NCBI GenBank assembly: GCA_025061245.1
Contig: JANZKD010000003.1
Span: 1-30,248 of the forward strand
Origin: Candidatus Culexmicrobium profundum
GTDB lineage: Archaea > Thermoproteota > Methanomethylicia > Culexarchaeales > Culexmicrobiaceae
Length of the DNA stretch: 30,248 nt
Direction: 5' to 3'
Part shown: positions 14,718 to 24,181 of the stretch, piece by piece
Numbering within the stretch: position 1 is the first letter of the stretch
How the letters are laid out: each line of letters begins with the position of its first letter
The notes under the pieces: model-generated
The model's database searches: none
What the model was told of the DNA's origin: nothing
What the model saw: the letters and a program-made list of their open reading frames with translations, nothing else
Program-made: the position numbers and the translations under genes

Positions 14718-16055
14718 CTAAAGCCTCCTGAAATCCCCTTTAAATGGGAAGCGTCTAGCCTTCCTCTTAAACTGTCTAAGCATCTTCTTCATTGCACGAT
14801 ATTGATTTAAAAGCTCCCTAACATCCCTTACAGCAGTACCAGAACCAATAGCAATCCTCTTCATTCTAGATCGATTAATAATTTCAGGCTTAAGCAACTC
14901 CTCCTCAGTCATTGACTGCATAATAGCTATATAACGCTTAATCTTATCCTCAGTAACCTCCTCAAAACCCTCCGGCAAAGAAAAACTGAAACCAGGAATC
15001 AACTTCAATATCTTACTTAAAGGACCCATCTTCCTAATAGACTGAAACTGCTCCAATAAATCCATCAAAGTAAATCTACCAGAAATAAAGCGTTCAGCAA
15101 CCTCCTTCCTAGGCATGGCCTCTGCAGCCTTAACCTTCTCAACCAATGCCTCCAAGTCACCCATACCTAAAAGTCGACTGACAAATTTAGGTGGAGAGAA
15201 AACCTCAATTTCATCAACCTTCTCTCCAACACCAATAAACTTAATCGGCGCTCCAGTGGCAGCTACAGCTGAAATTGCACCTCCACCCCTAGCGGAGCCA
15301 TCCAGCTTAGTTATAAAAATAGAGCCAATTCTAGTTGCTTCATGAAAAGCCTTAGCCTGCACAAAGGCCTGCTGACCAATAGTTCCATCAACAATCAACA
15401 TAATTTCATCAGGCTTTATTGCCTCAGCAATCTGCTTCATTTCATCAATTAAACCCTTCTCCTCCTTATGTCTACCAGCAGTATCAACAATTATAATGTC
15501 ATAACCCTCAGAAGCAAACTTCCTAACACCCTCCACAGCAAGAGCTATAGAGCTTTCAGCCCTCTCCCTACCATACACTGGAACACCAATCAATTCTCCA
15601 AGCTGCCTTAACTGGGCGAAAGCACCAGGTCTAAAGTTATCAGCACAAACAACACCAACCTTAAACCTCTTCCTCTTATAAAATAAAGCCAACTTAGCCA
15701 CTGATGTAGTCTTACCGGAACCTTGAATGCCAACCAGCATTAAGATATATGGCTTCTTACCACTAGGCAAAACACTAGGAGTAGTCTCACCACCCAATAA
15801 ATTAACTAGCTCCTCATAGACAACCTTCAATAAAAGCTCTCTCCTAGTTATCCCTGGCGGAAGCTTCTCCTTCAAAACACGCTCCTCAATCTTCTTCGAC
15901 AAATCAAAAACAAGCTTAACATTAACGTCAGCTTGAAGCAAAGCACGCTGAATGTCTCTAATAAGCTCCCTCACAACTCTCTCATCAACTAGCGGGGCAC
16001 GCATAACCCGCTTAATAGCTGAATTTATAGCTGAACTTAAACGCTCAAGAACCAT
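14718..16055 (-). CDS. srp54: signal recognition particle GTPase SRP54
   Basis: A 445-residue SRP54. Domains in order: N helical bundle (about 1-90), G domain (95-295) with P-loop GIQGSGKTT (109-117), DTAGRHKEE (191-199), and the TKLDGSARGGG guanine-specificity region (249-259), then the M domain (about 305-430) that binds signal sequences and helix 8 of SRP RNA. RMKRIAIGSGT in the M domain is the RNA-binding signature. Length is normal for archaea. It acts in co-translational targeting to the membrane with the SRP RNA encoded at the left. It lies 4 bases after gatB and 16 before the trmY-like gene. Confidence 0.97.
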   Translation of the reverse strand: MVLERLSSAINSAIKRVMRAPLVDERVVRELIRDIQRALLQADVNVKLVFDLSKKIEERVLKEKLPPGITRRELLLKVVYEELVNLLGGETTPSVLPSGKKPYILMLVGIQGSGKTTSVAKLALFYKRKRFKVGVVCADNFRPGAFAQLRQLGELIGVPVYGRERAESSIALAVEGVRKFASEGYDIIIVDTAGRHKEEKGLIDEMKQIAEAIKPDEIMLIVDGTIGQQAFVQAKAFHEATRIGSIFITKLDGSARGGGAISAVAATGAPIKFIGVGEKVDEIEVFSPPKFVSRLLGMGDLEALVEKVKAAEAMPRKEVAERFISGRFTLMDLLEQFQSIRKMGPLSKILKLIPGFSFSLPEGFEEVTEDKIKRYIAIMQSMTEEELLKPEIINRSRMKRIAIGSGTAVRDVRELLNQYRAMKKMLRQFKRKARRFPFKGDFRRL

Positions 16056-16059
16056 ACAA

Positions 16060-17457
16060 TTATCCCTCCAACTCCCTCTCCAACAACCTCAAAATCAACT
16101 GAGGATCAACTCTACCCTTCAAGGCAAACTTAACCTTTCCTAAAAGATAGAATATCGCCTTCCTATTCCCAGACTTATAATCCTTAACAGCTTGAGGATA
16201 CATTTCAATAGCCTTTCGAACCTCAGATAACACAAGGTCAATATCCTCATGTCTCTCAAGTCCATACTTCTTAATTAAAAATTCAGGATCAGCATGCTCA
16301 TCAAACATTAATCCCAAAACCTTCTTGGCAACTGGAATAGTTATACTTCCAGAGGAAACCAATTTAATAAGCTTTACTAAATCAGAAGGAGTTATTGGAA
16401 GTTTAGAAGCAGGCAAATCCCTATAGTTAAGCTCGCGTTTAACCTCATGTCTAACCCAATTCACAGCCACTTGAACTGGAACATGCCTAACTACTTCTTC
16501 AAAGAAATCAGCCAACTCCTTCTCACTAGTCAAAACATAAGCATCATCATAACTGAGATTATATTCCTCAATAAAGCGATTTAAACGCATATACGGAGAC
16601 TCAGGTAGAGAACTCTTCACCCTAACGTACAGAGACCTACTAATAGTAAAGGGATAGAGATCTGGATCTGGAATATAACGGTAATCCTCCACAGTCTCCT
16701 TAATCCTCATAGAAATAGTCGACATAGTCTCTTCATCAAAATGTCTTGTCTCACGCTTAACAGTCAAACCCTTAGAAATTAAGTTCTTCTGCCTTGAAAT
16801 CTCAAATATTAGAGCCCGATAAACACCCTTAATTGAATTTATATTCTTAATCTCCACCCTAGAACCGCCCTTAACAGAGATGTTTGTATCAAACCTCGTC
16901 CCCTCAAGCCTAACACATCCAGAATACCTTAAAACACGCATAAGCACATCTGCAAAAGCTCTAGCCTCATCTGGAGAACGAATATCAGGAAAGGTAACAA
17001 TTTCAATTAAAGGAACACCGCAACGATTATAGTCAACCCGCCCAGACCTTGGATCCCATCTACCAGCATCCTCCTCAACATGAACCTCTCTAATTCTAAC
17101 CTCATGGAAAGTAGAGTTCAACCTAAAAGTAATATGACCATCAACACCAATGGGCTGACTAATAATCTGATAACCCTTCGGCAAATCAGGATAAGGATAA
17201 TGCTTCCTAAGCCAATATATTGGCTCCCCAACCCTCACCTTGCAATTTAAAAGAAGTGAAATTGCCACTGCAGCCTTAATTGCAGTTATATTTGGAGGCA
17301 TAGGCTTAGCTCCAGGCTGACCAGTACAAATAGGACAAACATTAGTGTTAGGTGGAACATCAAGGTAATTCGTTGGACACCTACAAAACAGCTTCTCTCT
17401 AGAATCAACTTGAACATGAACTTCAAAGCCAATTATAGGTGAAGCCGCCATAGACAT
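16060..17457 (-). CDS. gatB: aspartyl/glutamyl-tRNA amidotransferase subunit B
   Basis: The tRNA-binding kinase-like subunit of GatCAB, which converts Asp-tRNA(Asn) (and in some organisms Glu-tRNA(Gln)) to the amide form. Numbered from the ATG at 17457 it has 465 residues: GFEVHVQ at the N-terminus, zinc cysteines C25, C27, C41, C44, KHYPYPDLPKGYQIISQ, and HVEEDAGRW, all hallmark segments. The C-terminal YqeY-like tail begins near residue 390. A GTG at 17472 is in frame, but the ATG at 17457 has GTGAGGT 8 bases upstream and the family starts about there. It leads an operon with srp54, while gatA and gatC lie 2-4 kb away, the split arrangement. Archaea normally use GatDE for Gln, so the Asn route is more likely. 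Confidence 0.96.
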   Translation of the reverse strand: MSMAASPIIGFEVHVQVDSREKLFCRCPTNYLDVPPNTNVCPICTGQPGAKPMPPNITAIKAAVAISLLLNCKVRVGEPIYWLRKHYPYPDLPKGYQIISQPIGVDGHITFRLNSTFHEVRIREVHVEEDAGRWDPRSGRVDYNRCGVPLIEIVTFPDIRSPDEARAFADVLMRVLRYSGCVRLEGTRFDTNISVKGGSRVEIKNINSIKGVYRALIFEISRQKNLISKGLTVKRETRHFDEETMSTISMRIKETVEDYRYIPDPDLYPFTISRSLYVRVKSSLPESPYMRLNRFIEEYNLSYDDAYVLTSEKELADFFEEVVRHVPVQVAVNWVRHEVKRELNYRDLPASKLPITPSDLVKLIKLVSSGSITIPVAKKVLGLMFDEHADPEFLIKKYGLERHEDIDLVLSEVRKAIEMYPQAVKDYKSGNRKAIFYLLGKVKFALKGRVDPQLILRLLERELEG

Positions 17458-17516
17458 TACCGTGAACCTCACTCCTTAATAAATAATGCTAATACTTAAA
17501 TTAAAGTGTGGTGAAA
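17458..17516. promoter_or_regulatory. divergent promoter region, gatB / dph6
   Basis: Sixty bases serve both directions. On the minus strand AATTTAAGTATT (17503-17492) is a box A about 25 bases before the ribosome-binding site of gatB. On the plus strand CCTTAATAAAT (about 17474-17484) is a box A candidate, followed by GGTGAAA just before the ATG of dph6. Confidence 0.4.
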
Positions 17517-18194
17517 ATGAAGCTAGCAGCACTGTTCAGTGGAGGAAAAGATTCAACCTATGCAATATACTATGCCCTAAGTCAAGCATGGCAAGTCCCA
17601 ATAATATTAACACTAAAACCAGAAAGTGAAGAATCAAAACTATGGCACTACCCAGCAATAAAATGGACAAAACTCCAAGCAGAAGCCATGGAAATAAGAA
17701 ACATGGAAATCGAAGTAAAATCAGAAAATGAAATTGAAGAACTAAAGAAAGCACTAAAAACAATAGCTAGAGAAGAGGGAATCGAAGGACTACTATCAGG
17801 AGTAATAGCATCAGACTACCAGAAAAATAAACTTGACAAAATATGTGAAGAATTAAATCTAAAAATGATAGCACCACTATGGCAGAAAAACCCATTAAGA
17901 ATACTAAGAGAAGTAATAAACGCAGGATTTAAAGTTATAATAGTTAGCGTCGCCGCCTATGGATTCAGCAAAGAATGGCTAGGAAGCGAAATAAATGAAG
18001 ACACTATAAAGAAGCTGAAAAAACTAAATGAAAAATACAGCATACACCCATGTGGAGAAGGAGGAGAATTCGAAACCTTCGTCCTAGACGCACCCATATT
18101 CAAAAAGAAAATCGAGATAATTAAAAGCAAAATCATATGGAACAGATATTCAGGGCAATATATCATAGAAGAAGCAGCATTAAGGGGAAAGTAG
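17517..18194 (+). CDS. dph6: diphthine-ammonia ligase Dph6
   Basis: An ATP pyrophosphatase that amidates diphthine on elongation factor 2, the last step of diphthamide synthesis. Numbered from the ATG at 17517 it has 225 residues: the PP-loop SGGKDS is at 8-13, LSGVIASDYQKNKLD lies in the middle, and the family signature HPCGEGGEFETFVLDAP near the C-terminus. Two in-frame GTG codons (17508, 17511) just upstream are alternatives. The ATG matches the family start, although GGTGA is only two bases away from it. Its codons end mostly in A or C. The tail overlaps the convergent deaminase gene by 15 bases. Confidence 0.93.
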   Translation: MKLAALFSGGKDSTYAIYYALSQAWQVPIILTLKPESEESKLWHYPAIKWTKLQAEAMEIRNMEIEVKSENEIEELKKALKTIAREEGIEGLLSGVIASDYQKNKLDKICEELNLKMIAPLWQKNPLRILREVINAGFKVIIVSVAAYGFSKEWLGSEINEDTIKKLKKLNEKYSIHPCGEGGEFETFVLDAPIFKKKIEIIKSKIIWNRYSGQYIIEEAALRGK

Positions 18195-19487
18195 CTTTTC
18201 CACCTCACTTAAAAACCTACTATAAATCTCTCCTTCATCAACCCTTGTAAACCTACCATTAGAATAAATTAGCTCACCATCAACAATAACATGAGACACA
18301 TTAAATCCCCTAGCAGAATACACTAAATGTGAAACTATACTATGCGGAAAAATGTTTGGCAGAAGATTAACTTCAAATGAATTAAGCAATACAAGATCAG
18401 CAGCAAACCCCTCAGCTATCCTACCACAAACATTTTCAAGCATTACAGCCTTAGCACCATTAATCGTAGCTAAATCTAAGACAAGCTGTGCAGAAGCCAT
18501 AGTAGGATCCCATCGATGATGCTTATGTATCAAAGAACAAAACTTCATCGTCTCAAACATATCCAAACTATTATTACTAGCAGGACCATCAGTACCCAAA
18601 CCCACAGTGACACCACACTCTATAAGCTCAGGAAGAGGAGCAACACCACCAACAGCCAACTTCATATTAGAAACAGGACAATGCGCAACCCTAACACCAC
18701 TCTCACCAAGCAATTTCACTTCATTCTTCGAAAGCCAAACACAATGAGCTGCCAAAACCTTAGGGGAAAGAAAACCAAGATTTGAAAGAAATGTGACTTC
18801 ACGCACCCCAAACTTCTCCTCAAATAAAGCTTGCTCCCTCCTAGTCTCTGCTAAATGAATATGAAGTAAACAATCCTCCCTCTCAGCAATATCCACACAT
18901 TTCAAAAGCAATTCCTCAGAGCAAGTATAGGGGGCATGAGGACCAATTGCACCAATAACTCTAGGCGAAAACCTCTTTACATCAACAATAAATTTTTCAA
19001 CCTCACGAATCATAAAATCCCTTAAATATGACTTAAAATCATCTAGAACACCAATTGAAACAACACCCTTCAAACCAATTTCATCTGCAGCTCTAGCTAT
19101 TTCAATTGGATTCCAATACATATCAACAAAAAAGGTTGTACCAGTCTTAACCATCTCCATAAAAGAGACTAAAGCACCCAAATAACAATGATAGGGAGAC
19201 AACTTACGCTCCACAGGCCAAATCTTATTTTCAAGCCACTCCATTAACGGGAGATCGTCAGCATAACCTCTAAGCAATGACATTGGCGAATGCGTATGAA
19301 GATTAATTAACCCTGGAAGACAAATCATCCTGCTTCCATCAATTACATTTTCAGCCTCAACAGGAATCTTAGAGGAAACCTCAGCAATCAATCCATCCTC
19401 AATATAAACTGAGCAATTCTTCAGAATAGAACGCTCCTCATCCTGAGTAACTATCCACCGGCAATTCTTAATTAAAATTGAAGACAT
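18180..19487 (-). CDS. mtaD: 5'-methylthioadenosine / S-adenosylhomocysteine (5'-deoxyadenosine) deaminase
   Basis: A 435-residue amidohydrolase of the MtaD/DadD type that deaminates the adenine of MTA, SAH or 5'-deoxyadenosine, by-products of SAM enzymes. Metal ligands are H64 and H66 (NLHTHSP), H211 (HIHLAET, with catalytic Glu214), H248 (AAHCVW) and Asp300 (GLGTDGPASNN). ANNxLDMF and the C-terminal composite domain complete the fold. It lies one base before gatA in an apparent operon aIF5A-gatC-gatA-mtaD. The presence of many SAM-dependent enzymes in the window, including one radical SAM protein that may release 5'-deoxyadenosine, fits a salvage role. Which of the three nucleosides is preferred cannot be read from the sequence. 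Confidence 0.92.
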   Translation of the reverse strand: MSSILIKNCRWIVTQDEERSILKNCSVYIEDGLIAEVSSKIPVEAENVIDGSRMICLPGLINLHTHSPMSLLRGYADDLPLMEWLENKIWPVERKLSPYHCYLGALVSFMEMVKTGTTFFVDMYWNPIEIARAADEIGLKGVVSIGVLDDFKSYLRDFMIREVEKFIVDVKRFSPRVIGAIGPHAPYTCSEELLLKCVDIAEREDCLLHIHLAETRREQALFEEKFGVREVTFLSNLGFLSPKVLAAHCVWLSKNEVKLLGESGVRVAHCPVSNMKLAVGGVAPLPELIECGVTVGLGTDGPASNNSLDMFETMKFCSLIHKHHRWDPTMASAQLVLDLATINGAKAVMLENVCGRIAEGFAADLVLLNSFEVNLLPNIFPHSIVSHLVYSARGFNVSHVIVDGELIYSNGRFTRVDEGEIYSRFLSEVEKLLSP

Positions 19488-19488
19488 C

Positions 19489-20877
19489 TCAAATCACTTC
19501 ACCAACAGCCTTCATAAAATTAAAAACTAAAAGCTCATGCAAATGGGGAGCTTGAATCTGAAGACCAACAGGAATACCATTTACATCACCCACAGGCATA
19601 GTTCCAGCACAAATTCCAGCTAAATTAGCTGGAATAGTGAAAACATCAAGTGAATATTCCTCTAAAGGTGAAAGCTCCTCACCAATCTTAGGTGGAAAAG
19701 TAGGCATGGTGGGACCAACAATCACATCACACTTCTCAAAGGCATTTAAAAACTCACTCTTCACAATAGTCCTAACCTGTAAAGCCCTCTCATAATAATG
19801 GCCACGATACTCCTTCTGAGTAACAAAGCTACCCCTCACAATCCTCCTCAAAACCTCATCCAAACAGACATCCTCAATCTTAAAACCATACCTTCTACCA
19901 TCAAACCTCCTCGTAGCACTATAAAACTCAGCACTTACAATAATGTAATAAGCTGACAAAGCCTTCTCAATACTAGGCATATCAAGCTCAACAACATTAA
20001 CATTAAATCTTCTCTCTAAACGATCAATAACACTCTTCACCAATGAATATATCTTAGAATCACACAGCCTCTCATACTGCTTTGCAACACCTATAGTTAA
20101 ACCATCAATATCACCATTAATCCTAGAAGAAATACCATCCATTCTAACATTAAGTGTTGTAACCTCATTAGAATTATAACCTGCAATAACCTCTAAAAGT
20201 AAGGCTAAGCCATAAACATCCCTACTAAATGGACCTATCTGATCAAGAGACATAGCCAAATCTATTAACCCATGCCTAGGAACCAAACCATAAGTAGGTT
20301 TAAGACCAAAAATACCACACCAACACGCTGGAGCCCTAATACTACCACCAGTATCACTTCCCAAAGCTAAATCACAGAGATTAGCTGCCACAGCAACAGC
20401 AGAACCACTACTAGAACCACCGGGAACTCTATCCTCAACTCTAGGATTAATCGTTGGACCATAAAAACTTCTACAACCAGTCGTACCACATGCAAACTCA
20501 TCCATGTTAGTTATTCCAATAATAATTCCCTGCTCACGTCTAATCCGCCTAATAACCTCAGCATCATAGGGAGCAACATAATTAGACAACGTCTTCGAAG
20601 CACAACTTACAATAAAACCCTTAACATTAATGTTAGCCTTAACAGCTATACATAATCCTGAAAGCTTACCAACAACACCACGACTCAACTGTTTATCAAC
20701 AATCTCAGCTTGACGCCTAGACTCATCAAATCGTAAATCAATAAATGCATTCAACTTAGAATTCAACTTCTCAATTCGATCAATAAAAAATTCTAAGTTC
20801 TCTACAGCAGATAACTCACCACTCCTCAAAGCATTAATCTTATCAAGTATACCTTTAAACTCCACCATAACCATCAT
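19489..20877 (-). CDS. gatA: aspartyl/glutamyl-tRNA amidotransferase subunit A
   Basis: The glutaminase subunit of GatCAB, 462 residues, an amidase-signature enzyme. The Ser-cisSer-Lys triad is visible: Lys80 (AVKANI), Ser155 in GGSSSGSA, and Ser179 in DTGGSIRAPA. DQIGPFSRD and the C-terminal PANLAGICAG that lines the ammonia channel are typical. The first ATG overlaps the gatC stop as ATGA; an ATG three codons in is an alternative. Together with gatC upstream and gatB elsewhere in this window, all three subunits are present. Confidence 0.96.
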   Translation of the reverse strand: MMVMVEFKGILDKINALRSGELSAVENLEFFIDRIEKLNSKLNAFIDLRFDESRRQAEIVDKQLSRGVVGKLSGLCIAVKANINVKGFIVSCASKTLSNYVAPYDAEVIRRIRREQGIIIGITNMDEFACGTTGCRSFYGPTINPRVEDRVPGGSSSGSAVAVAANLCDLALGSDTGGSIRAPACWCGIFGLKPTYGLVPRHGLIDLAMSLDQIGPFSRDVYGLALLLEVIAGYNSNEVTTLNVRMDGISSRINGDIDGLTIGVAKQYERLCDSKIYSLVKSVIDRLERRFNVNVVELDMPSIEKALSAYYIIVSAEFYSATRRFDGRRYGFKIEDVCLDEVLRRIVRGSFVTQKEYRGHYYERALQVRTIVKSEFLNAFEKCDVIVGPTMPTFPPKIGEELSPLEEYSLDVFTIPANLAGICAGTMPVGDVNGIPVGLQIQAPHLHELLVFNFMKAVGEVI

Positions 20878-21128
20878 CTAGAAGATCTTGTCCAAGACGC
20901 AACTTCAGTAACTATAAAGCCCTCATCATCAACCTTAGGTGCATTACGTAAGAAAAGATGTTTAAAGGTACTTCTCCTCCTCACTGTACGCTCCCTCCTA
21001 ACCATATTCGTGAAAGTAGAGTCATAATATGTTTCCCTGGATCTTGGAAGAGCACTTAGATCCTCAATGAAATGCCTAAGTAGAATTTCCACTTCCTCTT
21101 CAATTTGCTTCAATCGCTCACTCCTCAA
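20874..21128 (-). CDS. gatC: aspartyl/glutamyl-tRNA amidotransferase subunit C
   Basis: A short 84-residue GatC, identified from position before gatA (4-base overlap) and from its C-terminal NAPKVDDEGFIVTEV, which matches the linker strand of GatC that holds GatA and GatB together. The N-terminal half is amphipathic helix (LKQIEEEVEILLRHFIEDLSAL). The middle is unusually Arg-rich (RRERTVRRRS), which is more basic than usual for the family. It lies 10 bases after aIF5A. Confidence 0.83.
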   Translation of the reverse strand: MRSERLKQIEEEVEILLRHFIEDLSALPRSRETYYDSTFTNMVRRERTVRRRSTFKHLFLRNAPKVDDEGFIVTEVASWTRSSR

Positions 21129-21138
21129 ACATATACAC

Positions 21139-21531
21139 CTATTTCACTCGCATAATCTTCTTTCTATTAAGAATATTCCAATACTCAACTTCAACTCCAG
21201 CAGCCAATTTACCCTTAATCTCCTCATCCTCCGGCATTGGTAGTTCAAACATTTCATAGGTTTCCATATCCATTAATTGAAGGCCATGAGGAGTAATTGA
21301 AATAACTTGACCAGTCCTCTTCTCAACCATGGGCACTTCAACTTGAGCACTAGCTGGACCTACAAATGTTCTCTTAGCACCATCAAAAATACCGATCGCA
21401 ACTATTCTAACCTTAGCTGAACCATGCTTTCCCGGCTTAGACTTTTCAGTACTAACAATTCTACAAGGCTCACCATTCAGAATTATAAATGAACCAGGCT
21501 TTAAACTTCCAGCCTCCGCAGGTCTCTTCAA
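21139..21531 (-). CDS. translation initiation factor aIF5A
   Basis: A 130-residue two-domain protein: N-terminal SH3-like domain with the hypusine loop SKPGKHGSAK (Lys35 modified), then an OB domain starting around residue 72. eIF5A/aIF5A relieves stalled ribosomes and aids initiation and termination; hypusination requires deoxyhypusine synthase, which is not in the window. The start is TTG with a GAGGTG ribosome-binding site and a 6-base spacer. It is the first gene of the operon with gatC, gatA and mtaD, and is divergent from nadK. Confidence 0.96.
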   Translation of the reverse strand: MKRPAEAGSLKPGSFIILNGEPCRIVSTEKSKPGKHGSAKVRIVAIGIFDGAKRTFVGPASAQVEVPMVEKRTGQVISITPHGLQLMDMETYEMFELPMPEDEEIKGKLAAGVEVEYWNILNRKKIMRVK

Positions 21532-21626
21532 ACCCTACACCTCAACATCATTAGAAATAAAATAACTTAAAAGTATTTAGCTTACAATAACATCTTTAAC
21601 TATATAGGATAAGTGCGGTGAAGTTA
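21532..21626. promoter_or_regulatory. divergent promoter region, aIF5A / nadK
   Basis: On the minus strand, ACTTTTAAGT (21574-21565) is a box A about 25 bases upstream of the GAGGTG site of aIF5A. On the plus strand, TTTAACTATATA (about 21595-21606) lies 20-27 bases before the ATG of nadK at 21627, so its transcript would be leaderless or begin near GGTGA (21617-21621). Confidence 0.45.
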
Positions 21627-22469
21627 ATGAATGTAAAAAGCATAGGATTAATCGCAAACATAAACTCTGAAAACGCAATAAAAACAGCTGAAAAAATAAT
21701 TAAAAAATTAAAGGAAATGAATATAGAAGTAATAGTCGAGAAAAAATTAGCTGAAAAAATCAAATGGAAAAACAATAAAGAGAAAATAGAGAAAATGAAA
21801 GCCAATTTAATAGCAGTTATAGGTGGTGATGGAACAGTATTAAGAGTAACACGGCTACTAGAAAAAAGTGAAACACCAATACTAGTAATAAATGCAGGAA
21901 CCGTGGGATTCCTATCAGAAATAACACCTAAAGAAATAGTAGATGCAATAGAAATGATTCAAAAAGACAAATTCAAAATTGAACAATGCACAAGAATAAA
22001 AGCAAAAATAAACAACATCGAAGTAACAGATGCACTAAACGAAATAACAATAATAACAAATAGACCAGTGAAAGTACTAAACCTAGAAGTAATTAAAAAC
22101 GATAGGGAAATAATATTCTCCGGCAGAGCTGACGGAATAATTATAGCAACAAAAATAGGGTCAACAGCATACGCATTATCTGCTGGAGGACCAATAATAG
22201 ACCCAGAACTAGACGTATTAACCATAGTGCCATTATGCCCCCTAAAAATCTACCAGAAACCAATAGTAATACCAATAACATCAAAGATAACAATAAAAAT
22301 TAAAAGAAAGGGATCAGACGCAATAATAGTTGCAGATGGACAAATCTATAAGGAAGCCCCACTAGAATCAACAATAACCATAGAAAAAAGCAATAGAAAA
22401 ACAGTATTCATAAGATTAAAGAAAAGCTTCTATGAAAAATTAAGGGAGAGACTAATAAAAAATGTGTAG
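21627..22469 (+). CDS. nadK: NAD kinase
   Basis: A 280-residue NAD(H) kinase, which makes NADP from NAD and ATP or polyphosphate. Numbered from the ATG at 21627, GGDGT is at 66-70 and the NE/NAD contact LNEIT at 137-141, and the long GSTAYALSAGGPI (178-190) defines the family. A GTG at 21618 is in frame; the ATG was chosen because GGTGA sits 5 bases before it. The protein is extremely rich in Lys, Ile and Glu, following the A-rich plus-strand composition. It overlaps nob1 by 8 bases. Confidence 0.95.
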   Translation: MNVKSIGLIANINSENAIKTAEKIIKKLKEMNIEVIVEKKLAEKIKWKNNKEKIEKMKANLIAVIGGDGTVLRVTRLLEKSETPILVINAGTVGFLSEITPKEIVDAIEMIQKDKFKIEQCTRIKAKINNIEVTDALNEITIITNRPVKVLNLEVIKNDREIIFSGRADGIIIATKIGSTAYALSAGGPIIDPELDVLTIVPLCPLKIYQKPIVIPITSKITIKIKRKGSDAIIVADGQIYKEAPLESTITIEKSNRKTVFIRLKKSFYEKLRERLIKNV

Positions 22470-22977
22470 AGAAGAAAGTAAAGAAATACTAATCCTAGAC
22501 TCCTCAGCAATAATAAATGGCTACAACCCAGCATCATCAAGCAAAAAACACTTAATAAGCGAAAAAACCATCAAAGAAGTAAAAGACCAAAAATCAAGAA
22601 GAATCCTAGAAACAGCAATAAGCATTAAAAAAGTAAAAATAGCAAAAGCAAGTGAAAAATCAATTCAAAAAACAAGAAAAAATGCAGAAAAAACAGGCGA
22701 CCTAAAATATTTATCTGAAGCAGACATTGAAACCATAGCAATAGCCCTAGACGCAAAGGAAAAGGGATTACAGCCAATAATCATCACAGATGACTTCACC
22801 ATACAAAACGTTCTATCACACATGAAAATCCCCTACAAACCAGTAATAACAAGTGGAATAAAAAACAAGGTAAAATGGATAATATACTGTCCAGCCTGCG
22901 GTGCAACCTACACCGACAAAAAAATATCAACATGCGAAATTTGCGGATCAAAACTTAAAAGAAAAATTAAATCCTAA
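22462..22977 (+). CDS. nob1: rRNA endonuclease Nob1
   Basis: A 171-residue protein with a PIN nuclease domain and a zinc ribbon. Acidic residues of the PIN site are Asp13 (LDSSAI), Asp80 (TGDL), Asp88 (SEADIE) and Asp110-111. The C-terminal ribbon has C143-x2-C146 and C158-x2-C161. Nob1 cuts precursor 16S rRNA at its mature 3' end in the late small subunit. This matches KsgA, which marks the same region of the rRNA. It is translated in an operon with nadK and has a tail-to-tail 11-base overlap with the methyltransferase gene. Confidence 0.93.
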   Translation: MCREESKEILILDSSAIINGYNPASSSKKHLISEKTIKEVKDQKSRRILETAISIKKVKIAKASEKSIQKTRKNAEKTGDLKYLSEADIETIAIALDAKEKGLQPIIITDDFTIQNVLSHMKIPYKPVITSGIKNKVKWIIYCPACGATYTDKKISTCEICGSKLKRKIKS

Positions 22978-24160
22978 CAAATCTAGCAATAAAATATCCA
23001 GGCGTACCATGAACATCAGGATAAAAACGCTGCAGCAAGCCACACTTAGACACTTTGAGTCCATGAGAACCCAGATAAATAGGCTGCTCATCCAACTCTA
23101 AGGGATAATTATTAAGCACAAAGTCAACAATCAACTCATTCTCCTCAAAGGTTAAGGTACAAGTAGAATAAACTATAACACCACCAGGCTTCAAAACCTC
23201 GACAGCAGCCCTAAAAAACTGCTTTTGATAATTCATACATGAAAAAACATCAAATCTACTTTTCCTCTCAAACAATTTAGGCCTCACACCCAAAGCTGAA
23301 CATGGAGGATCTATCAAAACCCTATCCGCCTTCAAATTAGGATAATCCACATTAATATATCGAGAGTCACCGTGAATTACAACAACATTCTTAACCCCAA
23401 GCCTATTAACATTCTCAGCAAGCTTAACAATTCTAGTCTTAGAATTATCAAAGGCATAAATTCTACCAGTATTACCCATCAATTGAGCCATATGAGAAGT
23501 CTTACCACCAGGAGCAGCACACATATCAACAATAACCTCACCTGGAGAAGGTGAAAGAATTAAAGATGTAAGCATAGCAGGGATACTCTGCTCATAAATT
23601 AAACCAGAGGAATACTCATCCAACTCCCTCAATGAAATAGACTTATACCTTGACAATGAAACTCTAACAGCCAAACCCCTCCCCCTCTCAACCATCTCTA
23701 AACCATTCATCACTGCAACTCCAATAGCAACAACCCTACCCCTCTCATCAACTATCGAAACTTCATCACCCTCAAAAACACCATGAGCAGATAAAACTCC
23801 AGGAGCATATAGCTGAGCACCCTGCATAACACTTTCAGCTGCAAACTTATCCACAACCACAACTTTACTGAGAAGCGGAATATCAAAGGGACCCTCAACC
23901 TCAACTAAAAGTGCCTCCTCAATTTTAGGATGAAAATAAACTTGAAAACCCCTCTCCCTAAGAGACTGCAATAAAGCTTCAGAACTAATCTTCAAAGTAT
24001 TAACTCTAAAGCTATAATATTTAGACGGTGACTTCAAGCTAGCTAAAATGGACTCTAAACGAGCATAATCAAAATAGTTAAGCAATAATTCAACTAAATC
24101 ACTGGAATAATCATACCTTAAAGCTAATTCATCAGCCAAACTAGATTTATTACTCATCAA
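22967..24160 (-). CDS. NOL1/NOP2/Sun family tRNA/rRNA m5C methyltransferase with PUA domain
   Basis: A 397-residue RNA cytosine-5 methyltransferase. A PUA domain (about 98-170) is inserted before the catalytic Rossmann domain, the layout of NSUN6 and its archaeal relatives, which methylate the tRNA acceptor region (C72). CAAPGGK (214-220) binds SAM; Cys287 (DPPCS) and Cys334 (YSTCT) are the release and nucleophile cysteines. The start may be TTG at 24160 or the ATG next to it; no Shine-Dalgarno is seen. It follows the hydrogenase large-subunit gene by 21 bases in the same direction, but a T-rich run (TTTCTCTTTC and TTTTTG, about 24175-24158 on the minus strand) could end the hydrogenase transcript there. 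The target is inferred, not proven. Confidence 0.92.
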   Translation of the reverse strand: MMSNKSSLADELALRYDYSSDLVELLLNYFDYARLESILASLKSPSKYYSFRVNTLKISSEALLQSLRERGFQVYFHPKIEEALLVEVEGPFDIPLLSKVVVVDKFAAESVMQGAQLYAPGVLSAHGVFEGDEVSIVDERGRVVAIGVAVMNGLEMVERGRGLAVRVSLSRYKSISLRELDEYSSGLIYEQSIPAMLTSLILSPSPGEVIVDMCAAPGGKTSHMAQLMGNTGRIYAFDNSKTRIVKLAENVNRLGVKNVVVIHGDSRYINVDYPNLKADRVLIDPPCSALGVRPKLFERKSRFDVFSCMNYQKQFFRAAVEVLKPGGVIVYSTCTLTFEENELIVDFVLNNYPLELDEQPIYLGSHGLKVSKCGLLQRFYPDVHGTPGYFIARFVRI

Positions 24161-24181
24161 AAACTTGAAAGAGAAACATGC